Shown here piece after piece: positions 12,001-17,349 of a DNA stretch of 64,000 nucleotides (its first letter is position 1; each line of letters starts with the position of its first letter). The position numbers were made by a program, and so were the translations under genes. The notes below the pieces were generated by a model. That model searched no databases and was not told where the DNA came from. It saw nothing but the letters and a program-made list of their open reading frames with translations. This stretch comes from Sherwoodlollariibacterium sp049275655 (lineage in GTDB: Bacteria; Omnitrophota; Gorgyraeia; Gygaellales; Profunditerraquicolaceae): assembly GCA_049275655.1 (NCBI GenBank), contig JBASUY010000003.1:37564-101563 (forward strand). Direction: 5' to 3'.

Positions 12001-14526
12001 GTCTCTCCCTAATTGATAAGAAACATTAGCAAATATCCCGGCAGATGTAGCATACTGTCCTTCAGCATTACTTGATGCGCTGTCCTTAGTAATTAAGAAT
12101 TGCGGTGGTAAAAACGAAGTGAAAAGACCCTTCAATGCTGCTGATCCGATATTAGCTAAAAAGGCAGCCGTAATTGGAGTCATCCCCGGATTCTTCTCCA
12201 ATATAGAGGCCTCTATCTTTGCTGCACCAATAGTTAAGCCAGCCGATAATAAACCATTCATAACGCTTGGCACTAAACCTGAATCCTTTGTAGTATAAAA
12301 TCCTCCCGCAATAGAGCCAATCGCTGAAGCATAAGGCATCGTATCCATATCTTCTCTAGTAAGCCCGAGAAAACTCGGATTACGATACACTATCTCTGCA
12401 ACAGTATTAGAAATGAGCCCGCGTATTAAAACATCTTTATTTGCAATAAAATTCGCGGTCAAATAATTCCACGAATTAGCATTCTGGATATCCTTAATGT
12501 CAGGAAGACCCCTCAAAGACTCCTCTGTTCCGACTACGACCCTGGAACCATTCTCAGTAAAGCCTATTGATTGTCCACCGTTATAACTATAAAAAGCGCC
12601 GTTAACTACGCTGTTTACTGCTAACCCAGCCACATTACCAACATATGCTGCAAGAACTGGGCTTTTTATGATGCCTGAATTAACCAACTGCTGTTTAACA
12701 AATGTTGAGCCCAAGCTAGTTAAGGCACCAGAAGTAGCACTCTGCCAAACACCAAGCCCCTGGGTCATACTGGGCAAGCCACCAAAAGCTCCAAGTAACC
12801 CTCCGCTTACAGCAGCCGCGACTAACTCTGCATCGTTTTGGCCCATAGCCCCAGTACTAGTTAATATATATGATGTAACGCTGGCGAGCTGGCTATTTAA
12901 AAGCCCGCGGCTAATATTTAAAATCTCAGTTCCTTTAAGCGAATTGATGCCGCTGGCGGAAAAACCTAAAGTCGGGCTAACAGCTGGAGTAACACCTGAA
13001 GAACCGATAAATACATCCCATCTACTAGTACCAGCTGGAGTATTCCAAGCATTAGCTAATCCAGCCATAGCACGCATTCCTAAACCTAAGCCCGCACCAT
13101 AAAGTGCATATTTGAAAGCTTCTCCGCCCCAGCTTCCTGTTGTAATTCCTCCATAAGCATACCCACCAACCGCCCCAATAGTCGGATAAGTAACCCAACT
13201 CCAGGCTGTTGAAGAATTAGTAGCCCAACTTATTGTATTCCCTATACCATTCCAGGCATTAGTAACCCAAGGAATATTTGTAACTGAATAACCAAGACCA
13301 TATCCGGCTACTGCTCCACCTGCGGTATAAAGAAGTGCCTTGCTGTTAAACCACTTTCCTGTAGTAATTCCGTTATACGCGAACCCTGCGGCTGCCCCGG
13401 TAATCGCCCAACGAGTAGCCATATTCATACCCATATAGGTTCCTGAACCTAACCAACTGCCAAATGCGCCTACAGATGAAAGCCCCCCCATCACACCTGA
13501 AACTCCGGTCATAATAAGACTATTTGTTATGGACTTAGTAGCTGCTTTTTCTATATTTCTATAGTCTGAACGTAAACTAGACATAACTTGCGATCTATAA
13601 GAAGCAACTGATGGATTGGCCCTTGCCGCATTCATATCAAAACCATCATCCCTCGATCCCATTACCGACCTACTTTCAATATCATCAAGAGCTTTAATCT
13701 CTGTAGGCAAGACACCTAAGAGAGCATAACCTGTAAAGACCTCAGAAAAGAGTGATTCTGGTAGGAATTCTTCTTTATGATTATCAGTATAATAAACTTT
13801 ATCTTCAGTTATTTTAGTAACTAAAACAAAATGCTCCCCATCAACCTGGGCTATAAACGGAGCAAAAGCCTTTAGCGCGATAATATCTGCCTTAACTGCG
13901 TATAATTCCTGGCCAAAAAACTCAGCAGTCTTTGACAAAGCATAAAGAGAGTTCTTAATAACCTCAGGGCTACCTTCAGGCTTGACTACGTCATTTAATA
14001 TATCTATGGTTAAGGCCATGACAGCGATATCTTCTTCAGAGGGAATAAAAGAAACAGGGACTGGCTTCGCAGGTACCTGTCCCTGTTTATAAGATAAATA
14101 ATCATGCAATGCCTTTGAACCGCAAGGCTTACCCTTTAACCATTCATATAGCTCCTCTATCTTTTGTTTGGACATTATCAAAGGCTTATCTAAATCAATA
14201 GTTAACCTATCAGAAACTCTTACAGAAGTAATGGGTTGCTTAGAAATGTCCAAAAGGATATTTTTAACAGTTAAGGGGATATCTACAGTATGAATATTTT
14301 TCACATAACTCGGAGTAAAGACATTTAAAACTCCTATTGCAGGCTTATTCCATAGTACGCGCCAATCAAATTCAACTGCATGGGCAACCTGCTCAGGTAA
14401 GAATATGGCCACAACTATAAAAGCAACCACACGAATCCAAGCCTTAAAACTAGACTTAAATTCCGGCCTAGATTCTGCTTTTAATTCATTCCCGTTATCT
14501 GTCCGCGGCTTAAATATTTTTAACAT
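1..14526 (-). CDS. Giant membrane-anchored multidomain protein, N-terminal C39-peptidase-like domain (C-terminus off-window)
   Basis: The frame is open from ATG at 14526 to the window edge, giving at least 4,842 residues with no stop. Residues 30-50 form a hydrophobic anchor or signal segment ending in VAHA. Residues 120-275 resemble a C39 peptidase: Cys135 in KPCGSKAL, His232 in DGEHFVLV and Asp248. Residues about 330-720 and 2400-3400 are glycine-rich hydrophobic stretches with recurring TGxW motifs. Residues about 960-2140 are polar and beta-rich, adhesin-like. A coiled coil lies near 2150-2270 and TPR-like repeats near 3615-3765. A further hydrophobic segment is near 3870-3890. A P-loop, LGQGKTAAS (Lys4539), sits in a stretch resembling a divergent SecA motor. 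Its function is unknown; a very large cell-surface or exported protein is inferred. Giant ORFs of this kind are known from Omnitrophota. It has its own promoter and a c-di-GMP riboswitch and follows the Tad operon on the same strand. Confidence 0.85.
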   Translation of the reverse strand, partial: MLKIFKPRTDNGNELKAESRPEFKSSFKAWIRVVAFIVVAIFLPEQVAHAVEFDWRVLWNKPAIGVLNVFTPSYVKNIHTVDIPLTVKNILLDISKQPITSVRVSDRLTIDLDKPLIMSKQKIEELYEWLKGKPCGSKALHDYLSYKQGQVPAKPVPVSFIPSEEDIAVMALTIDILNDVVKPEGSPEVIKNSLYALSKTAEFFGQELYAVKADIIALKAFAPFIAQVDGEHFVLVTKITEDKVYYTDNHKEEFLPESLFSEVFTGYALLGVLPTEIKALDDIESRSVMGSRDDGFDMNAARANPSVASYRSQVMSSLRSDYRNIEKAATKSITNSLIMTGVSGVMGGLSSVGAFGSWLGSGTYMGMNMATRWAITGAAAGFAYNGITTGKWFNSKALLYTAGGAVAGYGLGYSVTNIPWVTNAWNGIGNTISWATNSSTAWSWVTYPTIGAVGGYAYGGITTGSWGGEAFKYALYGAGLGLGMRAMAGLANAWNTPAGTSRWDVFIGSSGVTPAVSPTLGFSASGINSLKGTEILNISRGLLNSQLASVTSYILTSTGAMGQNDAELVAAAVSGGLLGAFGGLPSMTQGLGVWQSATSGALTSLGSTFVKQQLVNSGIIKSPVLAAYVGNVAGLAVNSVVNGAFYSYNGGQSIGFTENGSRVVVGTEESLRGLPDIKDIQNANSWNYLTANFIANKDVLIRGLISNTVAEIVYRNPSFLGLTREDMDTMPYASAIGSIAGGFYTTKDSGLVPSVMNGLLSAGLTIGAAKIEASILEKNPGMTPITAAFLANIGSAALKGLFTSFLPPQFLITKDSASSNAEGQYATSAGIFANVSYQLGRDGMNVLSAGYLGKGEGLYNDISYMNTLVSTFRPQTPELLQQQMQKQLRDGVASADGMTVDVTLSNGTVATLTRDANSSYYYDDNGKKWAMYKDGRYYLVSDDIDTSAFGNFMAGWGQIAHDIYQQSTVNNMMGTIATFGPEVRQFFALPLSFVTNVDYGGMKRAQEIIIDTNNLARNSAGEYMNATNFKIVDVFSNVVTSQTFLTLGLSTGGQISNAYLAVSGNWDASNVWRYTNLFTSKDGENIYAYNNGNLVNMSQITLSSIDAFRSDILQASVGAGLNQFYSPFSSVRNNPFADQPVEFVIMGTRGVDDIGGEVLADVVFVGDGKGGLGVSGGWAYEGTIRNYSASINTSLGRKLGDDLSGGINEFGSYRGYTTGADDEYFNFDLTREGAAAKINQDGIVVSRGDMVYGYAGDSITRIGPEDRLQKWAVSSGDFNGGYNVTIGTDGQMLLNVGALDTGSTVIQKYFEGTTITGGIQTKTPIDLDVSNPDLARSSQKLYALGNNTSVTVDFGSVSATGESGRHWMSIKAKDGKATFSAADGELLRITDSNATGTYAELYNTGNTFSNYLGISGIGNDNYVAVGGNISGMASSGLTTQSIQGNFDGTVAFLTDEKSGTTIFPAQRAGVDGGQASEPFGSYVNLHVSESQKLIDSNNNVVDAFNIATGQRPIILATDPNSGNVIVDVGTTDAVVFTPGARLWSSEATTVSHEEIGLGHYRSNQIAYQIGNDKFGNSTLSTLGSNVVDRPISIGDKGRMENATMLLETYYKNAQIQPERVASNVDGLNASVDRFLNKQVVAFDSQLQDPITGEWQWQIASDFSFNNSEYGKFFGIQENGITKSLTFQKAKDEQVFYGFSGVGIIPPGLQSISTGEVIDNGQELALPFDYKYTKVSNDGGLIKIEEPTLVSLQPTDDGGVGINVIAQAANLTWANVATRNSANEVTDDNALPWGLSKNESGNITLTYLGADQANESNSFTFRQGGVIENGGMISKTFLSSGGFETYRRAFTFDGGEIETYNDMVVSYRINNNGTWEMPAETRFAQGLFDIYQRKNGELSFTAKHVTAQINGVQTIGGNGIDLGSGVYFDGVNYNVGGQSFSDYESAMAYQIADSIRTERPYYLVSGMSIVEPGKEVVASEFGVSSPGGTVVLANTHNIGKMDNQLGVLTAQEAGEVPASISEQGVNPLAMAVGSSFTYNSNGNVKYGDLSLQVGTDRIVTVTDGQMQIQADEYQGEKTQGDLTIKATWAITANSKTGAMDINPVEGSVKYFDKAGSELRFSNFTEDQNAGFAVDVNTGKIWDMRTGTLADMSQPGAIAQAQGYQNYLTEKARIEGENALVMQRNSEIATQLQNLGYLSKDYDINEDAQGGFSQLRQDVELAEANLERANQARNTQQSIWKKVTSWLSGNSAASQQKDAANALIKAYENLYRSTSTSVLGDRLVELDNRPAAFVIVDSIQPETAEIVAIKNVINDRARTINEQKSQVAAIAEVLSGNAASGVNNVHGVTGYILVEDQLIDPQQNQQAEVSFALTDPGIKSLNTMIDAYLEDRSGLSQMIDSNYISQNLYMMSRGEIEDAYNIGVRASNDQKTFIQNYAVALTSDPLISQTALIYLNNVDTTLSNISDAKGIGFFNRPDYLKSDLRQIVESFPGGVVEGGGIAIDLAKSGIVWVGTQAIVSGVVGTYDYLVKGENNYKNYWDASNQTAYGILTGETETKSGWQAIKTGVIGLSGIVSGAKYTEIGSALLGVAGETWEGAWDPAQANYDAGGWQKSLYYIGHVSEIFLETVVGARVLGIGNLGGSAAGFLGANAPFWSTLAWTESTGLGLTVFNDLRGNFTSSEELSANTWAMLIPSGVSSKLAGGTGFLTKTLVGGQNWARLFIATNQVNSVLATGHLQSFSDNVVSLGKGYGTYGAFQALSPVMSTLVGAKVTTTGAAIAYNVGSAAVGATGGLIYNRNVTGEWFGKNWGRHVGIGAAVGLLARNVLAASLPAGRVAFGNTPTGRFINTVVNPFAPNTLKWASGSFLAKTGGVILSSTTVAGLGVGIAQLGSKINTGKWLTLPQTERVFAALFLANTLRVGIGSLTNTVNNSTLISSPTTKASGILKVAGINTLKTGAVFLTALNYGVQFGTAGGGWGVITDAWRTGADNTQGFRYYTGKFLTTGFHDPKNPFGLTAGKIGFIYGLGAGINTIFPNSGLVQAIGKYYSPTKAISYFTWPITAGAARMYLGALSMNNGKSYWENLTSAENMSGVYDVMVYALFLRGLAGSKYLTGKTSIYEGSSFARRSLEGIFRYGVLAGGLGAGVNVVAQIGKGYIGHLIGGDFGNDFAARGIDLSRRGEAGYNILGRTLAAAFRGWFWGAVGASALGKIGTQATQVNSKFGSLTPGVTAKTAAGFDSLMLSGAERLFAYSATSGLKWLLISAQFPVYSGFYRSIIHTLENTSKEGYFSGKFNMPHGTLLNIYLPGYFFSDNPNHEVKDLARIFVSSDIRNWKTTRWFNETIREALLSAPQTGVLLGPLLAGVMVSTPREVGLRSYAFTQYLTGNSVLKHLLYEPVSLSWVAAKVSLIEYALELGSTRRVGLPVVTNPDSIDPNAGKSAYWKLANGQVISAPSGLNIKEIPNIPDEFKGAVKLGEDYSFLTVREQIATGMSQKERMIGGWAGLFYLMPSMHKTLSEKNQGYYNMVSGLGLNINLITGKADPARLSSAYNQLAQSVLSNPGDFNAAAKLSEVNKEFRNWQGANNKDTVSSDLRARELSARASGNEQLAQDIHTLRLITIRDNAAKRAFELGRQSLNAGNVDMANRYFNLAEKRAVTSRAEIVNQAMEMGRIFYINAGYMQSPEQRVQRAMELKKAQAYFNLAVKLNPSASTYLNLGLAQAASGAEAQVWQNSFSEASKLARQSGDMVLQGKIFEAYNNALNLIARGGSSGNAELSTIGEYRLPVYFSEGLEARTGLNYHLSLDRNGSRQAVYIDAELKGDAKSINNILNSMLTPANSAGASTTNASLAAPTGQTGIPARPGLLGRFLSNFRAISVATMLLGGGLMSSFTAAKAETLNMPVVEHVINMGEASSGVSVNQFISEQSVVPATENQSSSKLPPLLSLQTFNNLPTSTGSFSAYQSGAATSHPGAVIGQAYQFGEKVLTVTGINQRGVVTEGKIDGQVGKVMFSGDTAQFTIEYSLPKIPLVNDIYYQNLINALGYRREGEDMPISALSFGAYLVPTLAIPLIPLNLARSIVNGVANLSSHYQAANLVWMNLGGKGLYKYIRHKEIPPISVLGLKTKDGASVPSGIFHRVVLYSHNPFKFSAIPIPNLSMPVKRFGRNLILYNAALPSKIGVSAETLVRLMRTDFESALSGIKSLLESKTPSNWVNPFNQLNVDKLGRVGINISDQGPTSTLRHSWINFVIWFNGFVLGFAKLRGSVQRGNEAYSVFSIPLLRILTGTRGHAGIGSYNGLGRIYVDSDSFRRQVQQLPGISLGSIPLVSHEADEVSAWRGLAHSLNQSPLAFRSGYIVPVLQQGGAAAEKLLNFAQQAHSQASLPDLVSPLELPAFSGRLAPQLTAISSLVSEYSATMPRAPPVTQRTSTPVFFAPDLLIADNGPQAKQEYKLNTSDKDVSRGMRLERQVAVDLGFSLPAESLARQESLLTRISDKINPKKIIMRKALGEAFRVAGAYYSEGQIATTVLQTILGKIGTILALGQGKTAASMVSIAMEQKIKWIGLYSLLFKGKLSGEVHLAEEQLAKNYLDDVFVKRLIDRGEIDVRVLRAPDSGLSVNDQNKHIYTPLKDVSGEYGIVRNPKARVKITLLDAAAVSHREMGRKFQFAGYEVDWQQRIDTVRVDDFNALLGRPSHEISESGFYEAIPELQPRYDAIVDFLITLTKRLRDAKLKITNAFDQEVQKETPFSSVVDKLASGQALRSIYDSIKDTLAWKDIAKVLKDRFNLEGIEAFYKFSDGVIAEASRYKFGKDVHSKYDSTTPQSYGGLNYNLGSGMDSNTRNKGTHHGD

Positions 14527-14615
14527 TTTATTTTTATTACTATAAGCAGAAAGGTAAAGAATAATTCCCCCCTTACCCCCATCACTTTTTTAGTTTGTGC
14601 TTGAGTTTTTTTCAT
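14520..14615 (-). CDS. Possible 31-codon leader ORF overlapping the giant-gene start
   Basis: An ATG at 14615 opens a 31-codon frame that starts MKKTQAQTKK and continues through a hydrophobic stretch (LFFTFLLIVI). Its stop overlaps the giant gene's ATG: the giant ATG occupies 14526-14524 and this frame stops at 14520-14522. It lies after the riboswitch and before the giant ORF, where a leader peptide or translational coupling would act. The Shine-Dalgarno is weak (AAGAAAT), and an ORF this short can arise by chance, so the call is tentative. The giant gene itself has no good ribosome-binding site, which makes coupling through this frame conceivable. Confidence 0.25.
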   Translation of the reverse strand: MKKTQAQTKKVMGVRGELFFTFLLIVIKIKC

Positions 14616-14687
14616 ATTTCTTAAAGTGTTTTTAAAACTTTTTACTAAGCCTCTAAATAAAAATCCGCGCTGTCAAAACCCTCGTCG

Positions 14688-14790
14688 GAAATTCGGCAGC
14701 CCGGCAATCCTTACTGTTAAACTTTATCTTAAATTAGGACCCGCGGCTTTGCGCCCCAAGATTACTCTTGGTTTGCCTTTTCGTTGCTTG
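14688..14790 (-). promoter_or_regulatory. Cyclic-di-GMP-I (GEMM-I) riboswitch in the leader of the giant gene
   Basis: On the minus strand the leader carries the conserved blocks of the class I c-di-GMP aptamer in the right order and spacing. GGCAAACC is at 14777-14770, GCGCAAAGCC at 14754-14745, then a GGGTCCTAA segment, and GCCGGGCTGCC at 14705-14695. The arm between the first two blocks is a short helix, CCAAGAG then TCTTGG, as in known GEMM RNAs. A sigma70 promoter lies just upstream and the giant ORF begins about 160 nt downstream. A possible expression platform is GCTG (within 14695-14700) pairing with CAGC (14672-14669), followed by GCGGATTTTTATTT. That pairing would compete with the aptamer's 3' side, suggesting an ON switch, which is inference only. 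Identification rests on motif recognition, not a covariance search. Confidence 0.85.
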
Positions 14791-14806
14791 CTTCTATTAC
14801 TACTCA

Positions 14807-14834
14807 AGTATAACACAGATATCGACGCTGTCAA
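14807..14834 (-). promoter_or_regulatory. Sigma70-type promoter of the giant gene/riboswitch transcript
   Basis: On the minus strand, TTGACA (14834-14829) and TATACT (14812-14807) are separated by 16 nt. Transcription would start near 14800, just before the riboswitch aptamer. The leader would be about 270 nt. A 7-bp inverted repeat (CCAAAAA at 14836-14842, TTTTTGG at 14850-14856) sits directly upstream of the -35 box and could be an operator. Confidence 0.75.
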
Positions 14835-14856
14835 GCCAAAAACCAACTATTTTTGG

Positions 14857-15386
14857 TAACGCTTTCTTCCCGGAAAAGAAACTCCTTTTTTTACCCTCAT
14901 CTTCTAAAGTAAAGCCCGGTTTTTCAAAAACACAAGATCAAAAATAAAATAACTTTTTTTGTTTAACCACTATATAGGACCTTTGTTAACTAAGCACAAT
15001 TTTAAGTTTTTAGGCTAAAATACTCAAAACTATCCACAAGTAAAAGTTTAGTATTCATATTATTTACATTGGACATTAATAATCACTTTAATGTCCAGAA
15101 TGGACAATATATAGCTGAATTAAATTCTACATACTTTATATTCACCATTTATATAAAATGGGTTTGTAAACTCAGTCTCTCAAGAAAATTTTATGTTTGT
15201 TATTACCCCCCCCCTACTTATTACATACAACGTTCCGTACTCCAAAACTACTCTATAGGTTTTGGGTATAATAAAACCTCCTTTCTGCTACCTTAACAGA
15301 GATAAAAAGAGGTAATCTAATTAAAATACTTACATACTATTAAAATTTGTTGGCATGTAAAGGGGATAAAAAAGAAGAGCCAACTC
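14857..15386. other. Intergenic region without a convincing gene
   Basis: About 530 AT-rich bases lie between the giant-gene promoter and the end of tadC. I see no supported coding frame; a 75-codon plus-strand frame at 15069-15296 lacks family features and a good ribosome-binding site. The region holds an inverted repeat at 15071-15096 and a run of nine C residues at 15206-15214. It also holds an imperfect GTTGGC/GCCAAC hairpin at about 15346-15382, just after the tadC stop. Confidence 0.5.
15071..15096. repeat. Perfect 9-bp inverted repeat, possible operator
   Basis: GGACATTAA at 15071-15079 and TTAATGTCC at 15088-15096 are perfect inverted copies around an 8-nt centre. A further TGGACA half-site follows at 15100-15105. 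No T-run follows in either direction, so a protein-binding site is more likely than a terminator. Confidence 0.45.
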
Positions 15387-16262
15387 CTATTTCATCCCGG
15401 AAAGAAGACCGCCGGTCATAAATTGTAACAGAATAGGTCCGCCAATCACTATGCCAATAACAGGCATTATAAAAAAGATAAGAGGAAGGAGGATTTTGAT
15501 GGGTGCCTGTAGAGCAATTCTCTCCCCGCGATGAAACCTTTGCGCACGGGCATCTTCTGACAGTATAGTGAATGCCTCAGCAACAGGAGTACCCATTCTT
15601 TCTGCCTGAATGATAGTTTGGACAAAAGAACTAATTTCAGATATATCTAACCGGCGAGACATATCTTTTAAAGCCTGAATCCTGGGCTTGCCCCACTTAA
15701 TCTCTTCTAATACAAAAACCAATTCCTCCATTAAAGGGGTCGAAGGAGTCTTCTCAACAACCCATTTAACAGCATTAGTAAAATCAAGCCCTGCCTCGAT
15801 ACAAAGCCCCAAAAGGTCGATAGTCTCAGGTAAAACCCTAACAATTTCCTTCTTGCGCTTAGTAATCTTACTCTTTAAGTATAGATCAGGGATGAAATAC
15901 CCTAAACCCAAGACTACTATAAAGATTATCGGATCAAACTTCTGCATTAACACTACAACAACGATAGCCCCGACCAACATGATCAAGAGTTTGACATTAA
16001 AAAAAGCCTGTACCCCTATATTAAGATGAGCAGCATCAATCTTCATTTTTAACTTAATACCAAGGCCGCTCTTCTCCAGGAAACTTCTAGTAAAAGGGAA
16101 TATTGCAGATAACTTATTGGAGCGTAACAAGTTAGTGCTATGGGTATCTGATAAGTCGCCATATTGTTTATCCATCTTAATGGTCTGTTTGCCAGACATA
16201 ACCAAACCTAGACCAACAAGCAAGATTGAAGTAATTATAATCACAAAAATTATTATTTCCAT
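15387..16262 (-). CDS. tadC: TadC-like pilus inner-membrane platform protein (type II secretion F family)
   Basis: 291 residues. This is one of two GspF-family inner-membrane proteins that form the platform of a Tad pilus; it works with the TadA ATPase and TadB during pilin extrusion. An N-terminal transmembrane segment (residues 3-22) is followed by a hydrophobic pair near 85-125 (FNVKLLIMLVGAIVVVVLM). A cytoplasmic T2SSF domain follows (VLPETIDLLGLCIEAG, then QAERMGTPVAEAFTIL), and C-terminal membrane segments end the protein (ILLPLIFFIMPVIGIVIGG). The LP...DLL...IEAGL and GTP.AEA signatures are typical of TadC. It starts 3 nt after the tadB stop and is the last gene of the operon. I see no clean terminator after it. 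Confidence 0.9.
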   Translation of the reverse strand: MEIIIFVIIITSILLVGLGLVMSGKQTIKMDKQYGDLSDTHSTNLLRSNKLSAIFPFTRSFLEKSGLGIKLKMKIDAAHLNIGVQAFFNVKLLIMLVGAIVVVVLMQKFDPIIFIVVLGLGYFIPDLYLKSKITKRKKEIVRVLPETIDLLGLCIEAGLDFTNAVKWVVEKTPSTPLMEELVFVLEEIKWGKPRIQALKDMSRRLDISEISSFVQTIIQAERMGTPVAEAFTILSEDARAQRFHRGERIALQAPIKILLPLIFFIMPVIGIVIGGPILLQFMTGGLLSGMK

Positions 16263-16265
16263 AAT

Positions 16266-17147
16266 CTACATCTTAATAGTGCTGAATTTGCGAATTAGGA
16301 GCATTCCTACTATCTGTAAAACTACAGCTATAATCAAAAGCATCCTTCCCAAATCATGCTGCATCATAATATCAAAATGGTTCTTATTGACTGAAATAAC
16401 CCACATAACAAAAATTATTGGCAAAAAAGACATAATAGCCCCTTGCATCCTGCCCTGCAGAGTAAGTGTTTTAATATTCTCTTTTAACTTACGGTTATCC
16501 CTTATAGTAACAGTTAACCGGCTAAAAACCTTAGTTAAATCCCCTCCGGTTTCCCTAGCTACCAAGATAGAATTCACTATTAATCCTAGCTCTTCAATGT
16601 CCATTCTTTTCTTAATACGTTCCAAGCTCTCCTCAAAAGTTACGCCCATTCTATTTTCTCTGATTACTAAACCAAACTCCTGGCTAACAGGAGGAGGCAT
16701 CTCCTCAACTACAACCTCAAGCGCCTGTAAAAGGCTTAACCCCCCCTTTAAAGAGCTTGAAAGAAGGTTAATGGCATCTAATAACTGATCGGCGAATTTA
16801 GCTTTGCGCTTGGCAACTCGCATACGTATTATAAAGTTAGGTATAGCTAAACCCACAGATATGCCTATTATTGAGAATATAATATTCTGGAATATAAAAT
16901 AGCTGACAATACCTAACACTAAAGGTAAAACAAAATAAAGGCGGTTAAGGCTTTTAGGATTTTGGTCATAAAACATGCTATCCATCTCCTTAGCCATAAA
17001 TAACTCTTGTTTATTCTGCCAGATTTTTATTTTATCGAGAAAAAGAGGAAGTATGCTATAAGCAATGAGGACAACTGCACATAAAATAAATAAGATTATT
17101 ATTGCAAGCATAGAAAATAGTATATCAGGGAATATTTTTACTTGCAA
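16266..17147 (-). CDS. tadB: TadB-like pilus inner-membrane platform protein (type II secretion F family)
   Basis: 293 residues. This is the second GspF-family platform protein of the Tad system, paired with TadC downstream. It has an N-terminal transmembrane segment (residues 10-33), a membrane pair near 70-100, a T2SSF cytoplasmic domain and two C-terminal membrane segments. The T2SSF domain shows QLLDAINLLSSSLKGGLSLL followed by ILVARETGGDLTKVFSRL. The SLKGG.SLLQAL and ETGGDL motifs are characteristic of TadB. The first in-frame start is TTG at 17147; an ATG at 17111 would shorten the N-terminus by 12 residues, and neither has a strong Shine-Dalgarno. It lies 28 nt after a small pilin gene. 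Confidence 0.9.
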   Translation of the reverse strand: MQVKIFPDILFSMLAIIILFILCAVVLIAYSILPLFLDKIKIWQNKQELFMAKEMDSMFYDQNPKSLNRLYFVLPLVLGIVSYFIFQNIIFSIIGISVGLAIPNFIIRMRVAKRKAKFADQLLDAINLLSSSLKGGLSLLQALEVVVEEMPPPVSQEFGLVIRENRMGVTFEESLERIKKRMDIEELGLIVNSILVARETGGDLTKVFSRLTVTIRDNRKLKENIKTLTLQGRMQGAIMSFLPIIFVMWVISVNKNHFDIMMQHDLGRMLLIIAVVLQIVGMLLIRKFSTIKM

Positions 17148-17175
17148 GAGTAAAATACAAGGAAAGAAGTAATGC

Positions 17176-17349
17176 TTAAGGAGTGTATTGTTCGCCGCCG
17201 CCTAGTATATCTCCGGCCTGACGATACCTACCCTGTAGGCTGCGTTTATAATAAGCTCCGGCTACAATCATGATGCCTATCAATAGAATTAATACCACTG
17301 TATACTCTATTATAGATTGTGCGCTATTAGATTTTAGGCGCTTTTTCAT
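17176..17349 (-). CDS. Flp-type pilin, 57 aa
   Basis: This small pilin-like protein starts MKKRLKSNSAQSIIEY. The pattern A|QSIIEY with Glu+5 and Tyr+6 matches the Flp prepilin cleavage site, although the residue before the cut is Ala rather than Gly. A 20-residue hydrophobic helix follows (VVLILLIGIMIVAGAY), then a short polar tail ending GGEQYTP. I chose ATG 17349; an upstream start at 17382 would overlap the preceding gene further and bury the signal. The gene still overlaps the upstream ORF by 23 nt. It stands apart from the main pilin cluster, next to tadB, so it may be a minor pilin. Confidence 0.75.
   Translation of the reverse strand: MKKRLKSNSAQSIIEYTVVLILLIGIMIVAGAYYKRSLQGRYRQAGDILGGGEQYTP

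Noticed and set aside
12668..13102. Plus-strand 144-codon frame
   Set aside because: Antisense to the giant gene; Pro-rich and no recognisable family or ribosome-binding site.
14668..14676. TTGACAGCG as a second giant-gene promoter
   Set aside because: No -10 element at 16-18 nt downstream; treated as a sequence copy, not a promoter.
15069..15296. Plus-strand 75-codon frame in the intergenic region
   Set aside because: No family match, no Shine-Dalgarno and a composition like random AT-rich DNA; not called.
15346..15382. Possible terminator after tadC (GTTGGC/GCCAAC hairpin)
   Set aside because: The stem is short, the loop about 25 nt, and the following run is AAATTTT rather than a clear T-tract; not strong enough.
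16117..16788. Plus-strand 223-codon frame
   Set aside because: Antisense to tadC and tadB, which have clear T2SSF motifs; a shadow frame.
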